Source: Nocardia abscessus | GTDB lineage: Bacteria > Actinomycetota > Actinomycetes > Mycobacteriales > Mycobacteriaceae | NCBI RefSeq assembly: GCF_015477775.1 | Contig: NZ_JADLQO010000017.1 | Coordinates: 1-64,000, forward strand | Direction: 5' to 3' | DNA: 64,000 nucleotides | Shown: one piece after another, positions 17,019-25,216 of the stretch | Position numbering within the stretch: the first letter of the stretch is position 1 | Layout: the number at the start of each line of letters is the position of its first letter | Program-made: the position numbers and the translations under genes | Notes under the pieces: generated by a model | The model's input: only the letters and a program-made list of their open reading frames with translations | The model's database searches: none | Told to the model about the DNA's origin: nothing

Positions 17019-19970
17019 TCAGTCGCCGAGCAGCGTGCTCGCCTGGTCGGCGGTGAGGATCTCGTAGGCGTCCGACGCGCGGTTGTACCACCAGGTGTCC
17101 GGACCGGGCTCCGGACGGCCCGCCGCCTGCACCGCACGGGCGGAGGGGCGGAAGGACGGGCTGCGCGGGATGTCGTCCACCACATACACCAGGTCGGGCC
17201 GCTGATCCGGTTCCAGGGCGCGCAACGCCTCGGTCACGTCCTTCGGTTCCAGCCGGAAGTTCTCGCGCACGCTCACCGCCGCGACCGCGAGGCAGTGGTC
17301 GCCGACGTTGAGTCCGAAGGTGACTTCCATATCGACCGCGGTGATGTCGTTGAGCACGTCGACGATCGGCTGACCGAACACCGGTCCCCGCCGGGTGTGG
17401 ATCACCGTGTCGGTGCGGTCGACCAGCCAGTAGTCGCCGTCGCCGTCGCGGCGGAACAGATTCTCCGTCGGCATCCACGAGTCGCCCGCCGCGAAGACCC
17501 CGCGCAGGCCGCCCGCGGAGAGGTCGACGCCGTCGGAGGCTTTGCCGATCAGCAGACCCACCTCGTTGTCCGCGCAACGCCGGGCGAAGCCGGATCCGTC
17601 GACCAGGATGCGTTCGGTGAGCGGGTCGAAGGCGACCAGTTCCACCTTCGCCGTGCCGGGAACCGGCCTGCCCTTGCACCCACGCTTCACACCGGCCACG
17701 TTGGCCAGCACCACGTCGCCTTCGATCGAGGCGTAGAACTCCAGCACCCGGGCGGGCTCGAACTGCTCGACGGTGCGCCGCCACAGCCCGGCGGGCATAC
17801 CGGAGCCGATGAACAGCCGGATCGGGTGGCGATGGCCGGACGGGAACACCTCGGCGTCGAGGATGTCGCGCAGCATGGTCCAGGTGTAGGTGACCACCGT
17901 GACGCCGTAGCGGTGCACCTCCTCGGCGAAGCGCTCCGGGTCCAGCGACCGGGCCAGCGCGATCCGGCTTCCGCCCGCGACCGCCCCGCCCAGACTGACC
18001 AGCAACCCGGACGAATGATGCAGCGGCGCGAGGCAGTACACCGTGTCGCGGCGATCCAGATCAGCCGTGGTCGCGGTGCCGAAGGCCGACAGCGCCCAGC
18101 GATGGTTGGTGATGTACTTCGTCTCCAGCCGCTCACCGGTGCCGGTGACGAGCACGAACGCCAGCTCTCGCGCCAAGCCCGGGTCGGGCCGGTACCACGC
18201 GGGCACCCGCACCTGCGCCGGGTCGATCTTCTCGAGGTCGATCAAACGGTCGCTCACCGGCAGCGCGAGCTCGCGGGTATCGCCACCGCCGAGCACCAGC
18301 ACCTTGGCGCCGGTCGCGGCGGCCTGGCGCAGGTTCTCCGGATCGGCGATCAGCACCTCCACGCCGGTCAGCTCGATCGCGCGGCCCAGTTCGCTGTTCG
18401 GGGCCAGCAGCACCGCCACCGCGCCCAGTCGCGACAGCGCCGCGACGGAGGCCAGCGCGCTGGGCCGGGTCTCCATCACCACACCGACCCTCATGGCGGG
18501 GCGCACGCCCACCGAGATGAGGCCGCGCACCACGTTGTCGATGCGCGTGTTGACCGCCGCGTTGGTGTGCACCCGGTCGTCGAACAGGAACAGGTCGCGC
18601 TGCGGCGCGCGGCGCGTCTGCTCGGCGAGCAACCGGCCGAGCGATATCCGGGTGTGCGGCTGGATCATGCCGAGGCGGGTCAGCCTGGGCAGTGCCCGCG
18701 CCGCTTCGCCGGCCAGTTCGATCGATCCGCGCACGGTGTTGTTCGCGATGCCCTCGAGCGCCTTGCCCACCCCGGTGCCCGCTTCCGCCAGCGTCGCGGC
18801 GGTGTGCACCACCCGGGTCGCCGCCGAGCGCGGGCGATTGCTCGCCACGTGCTCGGTCATCGGCACGATCTCCTGGGGCAGCGGCTTGTCGCCGTGCATC
18901 CACTCGATCCACTGACGCACCAGCGGCCAGGTGTGGTTGGTGGCCGTGCTCCCGGCCACCAGGCCGAAGTGGCCCGCGACCAGCGTCGCCTCGTAGACCT
19001 CCGCGTTCGGCGCGGCCCGCACGATGCCGCGCACCGCGGCGGGCTGTCCGATGTCGTCCACCTCGCCGACGAACGCCAGGATCGGGCACTTCAGCTCGGC
19101 CAGCGAGATCGGATGATCCCGGATCACGAAACCGCCGAGCATCAGCCGGTTGTGCGCGACGAACTGCTTGAGCAGATCCGCCGCGGCCGGGCCCGCGTAG
19201 CCGACCCAGCCGTCGCTGTTGAGGAAGCGCCGCTGGCGCTCCTTCGGCAGCAGCGCCTCGCGGTCGTGCAGCTGACGGAGGAAGTCGATCCTGGACTTGG
19301 CCGTCTTCACCGGGTCGAGCAGCTGGAAGCCGATCCGCACCATGGAGTCGGTGATCGGCAGCCGGGTGACCACGTGGTCGGCCAGGAAGTCGGCGACGTC
19401 GGAGACCATGCCGTAGGGCAGCCCGAACGGCATGCCCGCGACGATGTCGACCGGGCTGCCGAAGGTGACGATGCTGTCCACGCCCTTGCCGTACCGGTAG
19501 GCGGCGGTCTGGTAGGCGAACATGCCGCCCTGCGAGTAGCCCATCAGGTGCACGCCGCTGCCGGTGGCCTCGTTGACGGTGTCGATGGCGCTGTTGACGG
19601 CCAGCACGTGGTCGGCGAGATCGCGCTGCCAGCCGCCCTCCTCACTGGCGGGCGAGCCGAAGTCCACGACCCAGCAGTCGACGCCGCCGCGGTGCAGGAT
19701 GCCGACGGCGCCGTCCTCGGCGTTCACGTCCCAGATGTCGGCGTTCACCATCAGCGGCGGGACCAGCAGGGCCACCGGACGACCCGGCGTGGTGTCGTCG
19801 GGGAAGTAATGGCGCAACCGATACATACGCCTGCGCTCCACGACCTCGAACGGGGACGACGCGACGTCGTGGGTCAGCCCGCCGAAGCGGATGACCTCCA
19901 GGCCGTTCTGCGCGGTCGCCATCAACCGCTGCACCGAGCCGACCACATCCTTCGCACTCAACTTCACCAT
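17019..19970 (-). CDS. Fusion of PhaC-like alpha/beta hydrolase and acyl-CoA synthetase-like (AMP-binding) domain
   Basis: 983 residues. The N-terminal third (about 40-365) is an alpha/beta hydrolase resembling poly(3-hydroxyalkanoate) synthases, but with Ser in the nucleophile elbow (GYSQGG, Ser146) where PhaC has Cys; VGEVDD and AGHFG supply likely Asp and His. The part from about 435 to 983 is an ANL-type adenylate-forming domain with YASIEGD and DRTDTVIH. Its P-loop is unusual (VTGTGERLETKY instead of the Ser/Thr/Gly-rich TSGTTGxPK), so adenylating activity is uncertain. Probable role: acyl transfer or lipid modification. ATG at 19970 follows AGGAG closely. Confidence 0.82.
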   Translation of the reverse strand: MVKLSAKDVVGSVQRLMATAQNGLEVIRFGGLTHDVASSPFEVVERRRMYRLRHYFPDDTTPGRPVALLVPPLMVNADIWDVNAEDGAVGILHRGGVDCWVVDFGSPASEEGGWQRDLADHVLAVNSAIDTVNEATGSGVHLMGYSQGGMFAYQTAAYRYGKGVDSIVTFGSPVDIVAGMPFGLPYGMVSDVADFLADHVVTRLPITDSMVRIGFQLLDPVKTAKSRIDFLRQLHDREALLPKERQRRFLNSDGWVGYAGPAAADLLKQFVAHNRLMLGGFVIRDHPISLAELKCPILAFVGEVDDIGQPAAVRGIVRAAPNAEVYEATLVAGHFGLVAGSTATNHTWPLVRQWIEWMHGDKPLPQEIVPMTEHVASNRPRSAATRVVHTAATLAEAGTGVGKALEGIANNTVRGSIELAGEAARALPRLTRLGMIQPHTRISLGRLLAEQTRRAPQRDLFLFDDRVHTNAAVNTRIDNVVRGLISVGVRPAMRVGVVMETRPSALASVAALSRLGAVAVLLAPNSELGRAIELTGVEVLIADPENLRQAAATGAKVLVLGGGDTRELALPVSDRLIDLEKIDPAQVRVPAWYRPDPGLARELAFVLVTGTGERLETKYITNHRWALSAFGTATTADLDRRDTVYCLAPLHHSSGLLVSLGGAVAGGSRIALARSLDPERFAEEVHRYGVTVVTYTWTMLRDILDAEVFPSGHRHPIRLFIGSGMPAGLWRRTVEQFEPARVLEFYASIEGDVVLANVAGVKRGCKGRPVPGTAKVELVAFDPLTERILVDGSGFARRCADNEVGLLIGKASDGVDLSAGGLRGVFAAGDSWMPTENLFRRDGDGDYWLVDRTDTVIHTRRGPVFGQPIVDVLNDITAVDMEVTFGLNVGDHCLAVAAVSVRENFRLEPKDVTEALRALEPDQRPDLVYVVDDIPRSPSFRPSARAVQAAGRPEPGPDTWWYNRASDAYEILTADQASTLLGD

Positions 19971-20063
19971 CGCTCCTGGCCCCTACCCTAGAACGTGACC
20001 CGCATCACACGCTGCGAGGTGTTCAGACGAGCTTTCCATAACACCTGTCCATTATGTGTCCGC

Positions 20064-20077
20064 TGTGACACGTCACA
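20064..20077. promoter_or_regulatory. Palindromic site TGTGAC-N2-GTCACA
   Basis: Perfect 6-bp arms around 2 bases, 94 bp upstream of the acyl-CoA synthetase-like gene. It resembles a CRP/GlxR half-site pair, but the TGTGA/TCACA spacing is 4 rather than 6, so another regulator may bind it. No binding protein can be named. Confidence 0.4.
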
Positions 20078-20611
20078 TGCCGGGTTGTCGCGGTCGGCCC
20101 GTTCGTGACATCGACCCACGCACCCGGGAACTTCCCGGCATCCACACGGATAGTACGGGCCTCATCGGCACGCCATGCCGCCCTGCGGCTCACCTCGCGC
20201 GCACGGCACGTGGACCGGCGTCGGATCGAGGAGCACTCGATCCCGGCGCTGTGGCCGCCTCCGGCCCGGCCCATCCGCCGGCTCGTACTACCGCCTTCCG
20301 GGCGCGGCGGCGTTCGCGGCGACGAGACGTCGCGGCGGTGCGGTTCCGCCCGCCGCGGCCGTCGAACCGATCGGGATTCCACCCGCCCTGCACCCACCCG
20401 AACCACGTCGGCGACGGCGGGTTCAGCCACAGCTAATTTTCAGCGATACCAGGGCAATTCGGGTCGCCTGCTCCGGATGCCACCCAGCGTTACCGCAATC
20501 GATCGCGTGTCGTAACCATCCGTGGCGTCTCGCGGCGATCTTCGAAATTCTCCTGTGCTCATCCGCTTTCGGCGTCTACGATCGATCTCGTCTGGAACGC
20601 CATGGCGCGTA

Positions 20612-20637
20612 GGCAATTTCGCGCGTCGGCAATTTCG
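20612..20637 (+). repeat. Direct repeat GGCAATTTCG, two copies 16 bp apart
   Basis: GGCAATTTCG occurs at 20612-20621 and 20628-20637, about 140 bp upstream of the encapsulin start. Its AT-rich core is unusual here, and the 16-bp period places the copies about one and a half helix turns apart. It is a candidate regulator site for the 2-methylisoborneol operon. Confidence 0.4.
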
Positions 20638-20776
20638 TTCGATGAGCTCTCCGCGGGCATGCCCGCTGCTGTTTGATGTGAACACCCAGCGACTCTGAAC
20701 TATCGACGCCTCTGAATTCCCCCTGCCCCAAACCCGTCACCGTGTCTCGGTGGCCGTCTCGAGGTGAGGACCACGC

Positions 20777-22183
20777 ATGACCATTGAAATGCCAGTCCAA
20801 ACGGAAAACAACGCGCGCAAGAGCCTGAGTACCAGTACGGCCGGGCTGCTCGCGCACACCACCAAATCCGAACCGCAGATGCAGGGCATCAGCTCGCGCT
20901 GGCTCACCCGCGCGCTGCCGTGGACCCAGGTCAACGGCGGTGTGTATCGAGTGAACCGCCGCCTGACCCACACGGTGGGCAACGGCGAGGTGGAATTCGT
21001 CATCGACGGCGGCACCGCCCGGGTCATTCCGCTGGAATTGCAGGAGCTTCCTGCACTGCGCGGCTTCGACGACGAGGAAGTGTTGCGTGGCCTCGCAGAG
21101 CGCTTCGAGCAGCGCGATCTCGAACCGGGAACTGTCGTGGCGGAATTCGGCAATCCCATGGATCAGATCCTGCTGATCGTGCACGGCAAATTGAGCAAGA
21201 TCGGTTCGGGCGAGTACGGCGAACAGACCAAGCTCGGCCTGCTCGGCGGCGGCGGCTTCTTCGGTGACACGATCCTCACCGAGCCGTCGGCGATCTGGCC
21301 GGTGACCATCAAGACGGTCACGCGAACCACCCTGCTGGTCCTCCCGCGGCAATCGCTGAGCGAGTTCGTCGACAGCACGCCGGCGCTGAGTGAGCAACTT
21401 TCCCGCGTCGCTTCCGCGCCCAGTCACCGCCAGAACAACAAGGGCGAGGCCGACATCGAGGTCTCCTCGGGCCACTCCGGCGAGCCGCTGCTGGAAGGCA
21501 CGTTCGTCGACTACGACGCCTCCCCCCGGCAGTACGAGCTCAGCCTGGCGCAGAGTGTGCTGCGCGTGCACACCCGGGTCGCCGACCTGTTCAACGACCC
21601 GATGAACCAGGTCGAGCAGCAGCTGCGCCTGACCATCGAGGCGCTCTACGAACGGCGGGAATACGACCTGGTCAACAACCCCGACTTCGGTCTGCTGCAC
21701 AACTGCGATCTCAAACAGCGCATCTACACCGAATCCGGCGCGCCCACCCCGGACGACCTGGACGAATTGCTCAGCATGCGCCGCAGCACGAAACTCTTTC
21801 TCGCACACCCGAAAGCGATCGCCGCGTTCGGGCGCGAATGCAGCAAGCGCGGGCTCTACCCCGATCCGGTGGAGGTGGACGGCCACCGGGTTCCCGCATG
21901 GCGCGGCGTACCGATCTTCCCGTGCGGCAAGATCCCAATCAGCGACACCCAGACCACCTCGATCCTGGCCATGCGCACCGGCGAGAAGGACCAGGGCGTG
22001 ATCGGCCTGCACCAGACCGGGATTCCGGACGAGTACGAACCCAGCCTCAACGTGCGGTTCAAGGGCATCGATGACCAGTCGATCATCTCCTACCTGATCA
22101 GCTGCTACTACTCGGCGGCCGTCCTGGTGCCGGACGCCCTCGGCGTGCTCGACAACGTCCTGGTCGCCCGGCAAGCGGACTGA
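20777..22183 (+). CDS. Family 2B encapsulin shell protein with inserted cyclic-nucleotide-binding-like domain (EshA-like)
   Basis: 468 residues. A disordered N-terminal arm (about 1-40) and a first HK97-fold segment come first. A domain resembling cNMP-binding proteins (about 96-210, with GGGGFFGDTIL) is followed by a linker (about 211-240) and the main HK97-type shell region (240-468), with YELSLAQSVLRVHTRVADLF and WRGVPIFPCGKIPISDTQTT. This matches family 2B encapsulins, formerly annotated as Crp-like or EshA proteins, which assemble into T=1 shells. The gene directly precedes 2-methylisoborneol synthase, the known cargo of this class. The usual Arg of the cNMP phosphate cassette is not evident, so nucleotide binding is doubtful. 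Confidence 0.93.
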   Translation: MTIEMPVQTENNARKSLSTSTAGLLAHTTKSEPQMQGISSRWLTRALPWTQVNGGVYRVNRRLTHTVGNGEVEFVIDGGTARVIPLELQELPALRGFDDEEVLRGLAERFEQRDLEPGTVVAEFGNPMDQILLIVHGKLSKIGSGEYGEQTKLGLLGGGGFFGDTILTEPSAIWPVTIKTVTRTTLLVLPRQSLSEFVDSTPALSEQLSRVASAPSHRQNNKGEADIEVSSGHSGEPLLEGTFVDYDASPRQYELSLAQSVLRVHTRVADLFNDPMNQVEQQLRLTIEALYERREYDLVNNPDFGLLHNCDLKQRIYTESGAPTPDDLDELLSMRRSTKLFLAHPKAIAAFGRECSKRGLYPDPVEVDGHRVPAWRGVPIFPCGKIPISDTQTTSILAMRTGEKDQGVIGLHQTGIPDEYEPSLNVRFKGIDDQSIISYLISCYYSAAVLVPDALGVLDNVLVARQAD

Positions 22184-22197
22184 CCGGGGTGATGAGC

Positions 22198-23730
22198 ATG
22201 TCGGTGCTCTCCCGCGCCGCGGCGGCGCAGGCCACCAATGAGGTCGCCGCGACCGTCGTCGCGCTGCTCACCAACACCCGGACGACCGCTCCCACCGAGT
22301 TGTTTCCGGCGAACCCGGCCGGCCCGCCGGACTCGGCTCCGGACGAGCACCCCCGCGCGCAACCCAGCCGCCTGCTCGGTCCGTCCGGCCTCGGCGCTGC
22401 CGCGCTGCTGCTTCCGGTGCGCGCCGGGGCACCCGCCCCCCATCCGGCCGCTGTTCGCACCGCTACTGCGCCTACCGCCACCGGCGGCACAGGGACAGCG
22501 GCGGCGTCCGGCGACGTAGCGGGATCGATCGTCCAGGCGGGACGGCTGCGGTTACCGACTGCGCCGCGCATCCCTGCCGGGCCGACCGGGCTCGGCACGG
22601 CGTCGGCGTTCCTCGGAGCACCCGGCGCCGCGGCGCCCGTGCCACGAACCGGCCACACCGAACCGGAATCCGCCGGTGAACCCGCGCGTATTCCACGAGG
22701 GCCGACCGGTCTGGGCACCGCCACGGTGCACCGCGATCGACCCGATCCGATCCCGCCGCTGTACTGCCCGCCACCACTGCGTGACGATCCCGTGCTCGCC
22801 GAGGCCGTCAACACCGGAATCGTGGAGTGGGCCAGGGACATCGGCCTGTACGAGGGGCGGCTGGACGAGCTGCGCGACGCCGACTTCGGCCGGTTGATCA
22901 TGCTCGCCCATCCGGACTGCGACGACGCGGACAAGCTGCTGGCAGCGGCGAAGTGCGCGGTCTCGGAATGGTCCGTGGACGACTACTACTGCGAGGAGGA
23001 TGCCGACGACCGGGCCCCGGACGGCACCCCCTCCAGCGCCGAGGCCGAATTGGGTCCGCGGCTGGAACTGGCCGCCGCCGCCATGGATCCGGCACATCTG
23101 CCCGCGCGCTACGCCGCCCAGCTCGAGGCGGCCCTGGAGGCCGACCCGATCCTGCGCGCGTTCCGCACCTCCTTCGACCATCTGGCTCGCTACGCCCGCC
23201 CGGCGCAACTGGCCCGGCTGCGCACCGAGATCGCGGGCTGGTTCATCGCGCTCGGTGCGGAAGCGGGCTGGCGGGCGGCGGGACGGATGCCACCGGTCTG
23301 GGAGTACCTGACCAACCGGCAACCGCACAGCTTCCTGCCGTGCATGGCGCCGACCGACGTACTCGGCGGCTACGAGCTGCAGGCCGCGGAGTACACCGAT
23401 CCCGCGGTACGCCGCGTGGTCACCACGGCGGCCCTGGCCAGCCAGATGGTGAACGACCTGTATTCGATGGCGCGCGAGGACCTTTCGAACGGCAGGGAGT
23501 TCAACCTGCCGACCGTCCTCGCCGCCGAGGAGCGCTGCTCGCGCCGCGAGGCCGTGTTGCGCACGGCCGAGGTGCACGACGAGCTGGTGCACCGGTTCGA
23601 ACGTGAGGCGGCGCCCTTGGCCGCGGCAGGTTCGCCGGAATTACGCCGCTTCCTCGCCGGCTTGTGGGCCTGGATGGGCGGCAACCGCGCCTGGCACGCC
23701 GACAGCAAACGCTATAGAGACCCGCACTGA
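22198..23730 (+). CDS. 2-methylisoborneol synthase (encapsulin cargo terpene cyclase)
   Basis: Class I terpene cyclase that turns 2-methyl-GPP into 2-methylisoborneol; 510 residues. The catalytic domain covers about 185-510, with the acidic metal motif DDYYCEE (261-267), the NSE-type motif NDLYSMARE (419-427) and a C-terminal RY pair. The first 180 residues are Ala/Pro/Gly/Thr-rich and disordered and contain three Gly-Pro-x-Gly-Leu-Gly motifs (about 58-70, 124-139, 164-177), the expected cargo-loading signal for the shell. ATG at 22198 is chosen because GGGG lies about 8 bases upstream; GTG 22189 or ATG 22192 are possible. It begins 14 bases after the shell gene. Confidence 0.94.
   Translation: MSVLSRAAAAQATNEVAATVVALLTNTRTTAPTELFPANPAGPPDSAPDEHPRAQPSRLLGPSGLGAAALLLPVRAGAPAPHPAAVRTATAPTATGGTGTAAASGDVAGSIVQAGRLRLPTAPRIPAGPTGLGTASAFLGAPGAAAPVPRTGHTEPESAGEPARIPRGPTGLGTATVHRDRPDPIPPLYCPPPLRDDPVLAEAVNTGIVEWARDIGLYEGRLDELRDADFGRLIMLAHPDCDDADKLLAAAKCAVSEWSVDDYYCEEDADDRAPDGTPSSAEAELGPRLELAAAAMDPAHLPARYAAQLEAALEADPILRAFRTSFDHLARYARPAQLARLRTEIAGWFIALGAEAGWRAAGRMPPVWEYLTNRQPHSFLPCMAPTDVLGGYELQAAEYTDPAVRRVVTTAALASQMVNDLYSMAREDLSNGREFNLPTVLAAEERCSRREAVLRTAEVHDELVHRFEREAAPLAAAGSPELRRFLAGLWAWMGGNRAWHADSKRYRDPH
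22369..22728 (+). repeat. Three encapsulin-targeting motifs in the N-terminal region of the cyclase
   Basis: The coding DNA for the disordered arm contains three in-frame repeats: LLGPSGLGAAAL (22369-22407), RIPAGPTGLGTASAFL (22567-22614) and RIPRGPTGLGTATV (22687-22728). The shared core is G-P-[ST]-G-L-G-x-A. The motif separation (about 53 and 25 residues) and low-complexity linkers suggest several shell-binding points on one cargo chain. Confidence 0.8.
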
Positions 23731-23771
23731 AGCAAGAAATGCAGTACCGCACCGAGAGAGGATGATCGCGC

Positions 23772-24644
23772 ATGACCATGCTCAACCCGGAGACCGGGAC
23801 CGTTCTGCGTACCAGCTACCAGAAATCCGTCGCCGCGTACTGGAACAACAACCCGAACGACGACCGGGTCAACACCAAACTCGGTGAGGTCGACGGGCTC
23901 TACCACCATCACTACGGCATCGGCGATCCGGACCTGTCCGTGCTGACCGGCCCGGAGGACACCCGGGAGGAACGCATCGTCGCCGAGCTGCACCGCCTGG
24001 AAACCGCGCAGGCGGATTTCCTGCTCGACCACCTCGGCGACGTCCGCCCCGGCGACCGGCTGATGGACGGCGGCTCCGGCCGCGGCGGCACCAGCTTCAT
24101 GGCCAATCAGCGCTTCGGCTGCCAGGTCGACGGCGTGACCATCTCCGAATACCAGGTTGGTTTCGCCAACGACCAGGCCGCCCATCGCGGCGTCGCGGAC
24201 AAGGTGAAGTTCCACTTCCGCAACATGCTGGACACCGGATTCGAGACCGGTTCCATGCGCGGCATCTGGACCAACGAGACCACCATGTACGTGGACCTGT
24301 TCGACCTGTTCGCCGAGTTCTCCCGCCTGCTGGAACCGGGCGGACGCTACGTGTGCGTCACCGGCTGCTCCAACGACGTCACCGGCGGCCGCTCGTCCTC
24401 GGTCAGCTGGATCGATGCGCACTACGGCTGCATGATCCATCCGCGCAGCGAGTACTTCCGCGCCATGGCCGAGAACAACTTGGTGCCGATCGCCGTGACC
24501 GAACTCACCGCGGCGACCATCCCCTACTGGGAGCTGCGCACGAAATCAGAGCTCGCCACCGGTGTCGAGAAGCCGTTCCTGACCGCGTACCGGGAGGGCA
24601 GCTTCCACTACCTGCTCATCGCCGCCGATAAGGTGAGCAGGTGA
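23772..24644 (+). CDS. Geranyl diphosphate 2-C-methyltransferase
   Basis: Uses SAM to methylate C2 of GPP, giving 2-methyl-GPP, the substrate of the preceding cyclase. 290 residues. The SAM motif is LMDGGSGRGGTSFM (97-110), and the block NETTMYVDLFDLFAEFSRLL and the cation-stabilising aromatic residues are characteristic of GPPMT enzymes. No N-terminal targeting extension is visible, so it probably stays outside the shell. It begins 41 bases after the cyclase stop, with GAGAGGATGATCGCGC before the ATG; its stop overlaps the GTG of the isomerase gene. Confidence 0.94.
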   Translation: MTMLNPETGTVLRTSYQKSVAAYWNNNPNDDRVNTKLGEVDGLYHHHYGIGDPDLSVLTGPEDTREERIVAELHRLETAQADFLLDHLGDVRPGDRLMDGGSGRGGTSFMANQRFGCQVDGVTISEYQVGFANDQAAHRGVADKVKFHFRNMLDTGFETGSMRGIWTNETTMYVDLFDLFAEFSRLLEPGGRYVCVTGCSNDVTGGRSSSVSWIDAHYGCMIHPRSEYFRAMAENNLVPIAVTELTAATIPYWELRTKSELATGVEKPFLTAYREGSFHYLLIAADKVSR

Positions 24645-25216
24645 CCGACGCCCTCGCCCAGCCGTGCACCGACCGCGAGGCCCTGCCCGTCGAGCTCGTC
24701 GACGACGCGGGGCGCGCGGTCGGCGCGTGCTCGGTCGCGGAGGCCCACCTGGCCCCGGGACGACTGCATCGCGCATTCTCGGTGCTGCTGTTCGACTCGG
24801 CGGGCCGGGTGCTGTTGCAGCAGCGTGCGGCGGTGAAGACCAGGTTCCCGTCGCTGTGGGCCAACACCTGCTGCGGCCACCCCGCACCCGGTCAACCGGT
24901 CGCCACCGCGGCGGCGCTTCGCCTGGCCGAGGAGATGGGCTTGGCCACCGCGCTCACCGAGGCCGGGATCTACCGCTACCACGCGGCGGACCTCCGCACC
25001 GGCCGCGTCGAGTCCGAGTGGGATCACGTGCTGATCGGACGGCTGGACATCGGGACCCCTCGTCCGGATCCGGCCGAGGTCGCCGACTATGCCTGGATCC
25101 AGCCGGACGCCTTACGCGACGCGCTGGCCGACAATCCGGCGGCCTACACGCCGTGGCTGGCCGGAGTCCTCGACGTCGCCGAGCATGCGCACGTCACGAA
25201 ACCCTCGACACCCTGA
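24641..25216 (+). CDS. idi: Isopentenyl-diphosphate delta-isomerase, type I
   Basis: Interconverts IPP and DMAPP, the two halves of GPP. 191 residues with the Nudix fold. The catalytic Cys is in NTCCGHP (Cys77 by alignment) and the catalytic Glu in ESEWDHV (Glu126). The Nudix region AAALRLAEEMGL is present. GTG start at 24641 overlaps the methyltransferase stop (GTGA), so expression is coupled to the 2-methylisoborneol operon. This suggests it supplies a balanced precursor pool for the pathway; it could also serve general isoprenoid metabolism. Confidence 0.94.
   Translation: MTDALAQPCTDREALPVELVDDAGRAVGACSVAEAHLAPGRLHRAFSVLLFDSAGRVLLQQRAAVKTRFPSLWANTCCGHPAPGQPVATAAALRLAEEMGLATALTEAGIYRYHAADLRTGRVESEWDHVLIGRLDIGTPRPDPAEVADYAWIQPDALRDALADNPAAYTPWLAGVLDVAEHAHVTKPSTP

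Larger units (their letters stand above)
19971..20776. other. 806-bp divergent intergenic region upstream of the encapsulin operon
   Basis: No convincing gene. A 135-codon minus-strand frame (20023-20430) is rich in Arg and lacks recognisable features; I treat it as chance. The part from about 20435 to 20776 has clearly lower GC than the genes, as expected for a promoter region of the encapsulin operon. It holds a 14-bp palindrome at 20064-20077 and a direct repeat at 20612-20637. The encapsulin start has GAGG about 9 bases upstream. Confidence 0.6.

Noticed and set aside
17295..19991. 898-codon plus-strand open frame
   Set aside because: It lies wholly antisense to the hydrolase/acyl-CoA synthetase gene, is rich in Arg, His, Gln and Asp, and matches no family; a typical mirror frame in high-GC DNA.
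20064..20077. Possible CRP/cAMP site upstream of the encapsulin operon
   Set aside because: Arms TGTGA and TCACA are present but the spacer is 4 rather than 6 bases, and it lies nearer the acyl-CoA synthetase-like gene; kept only as a palindrome.
20023..20430. 135-codon minus-strand frame before the encapsulin operon
   Set aside because: Arg-rich, no motif, no ribosome-binding site that stands out, and a plus-strand frame of similar quality overlaps it.
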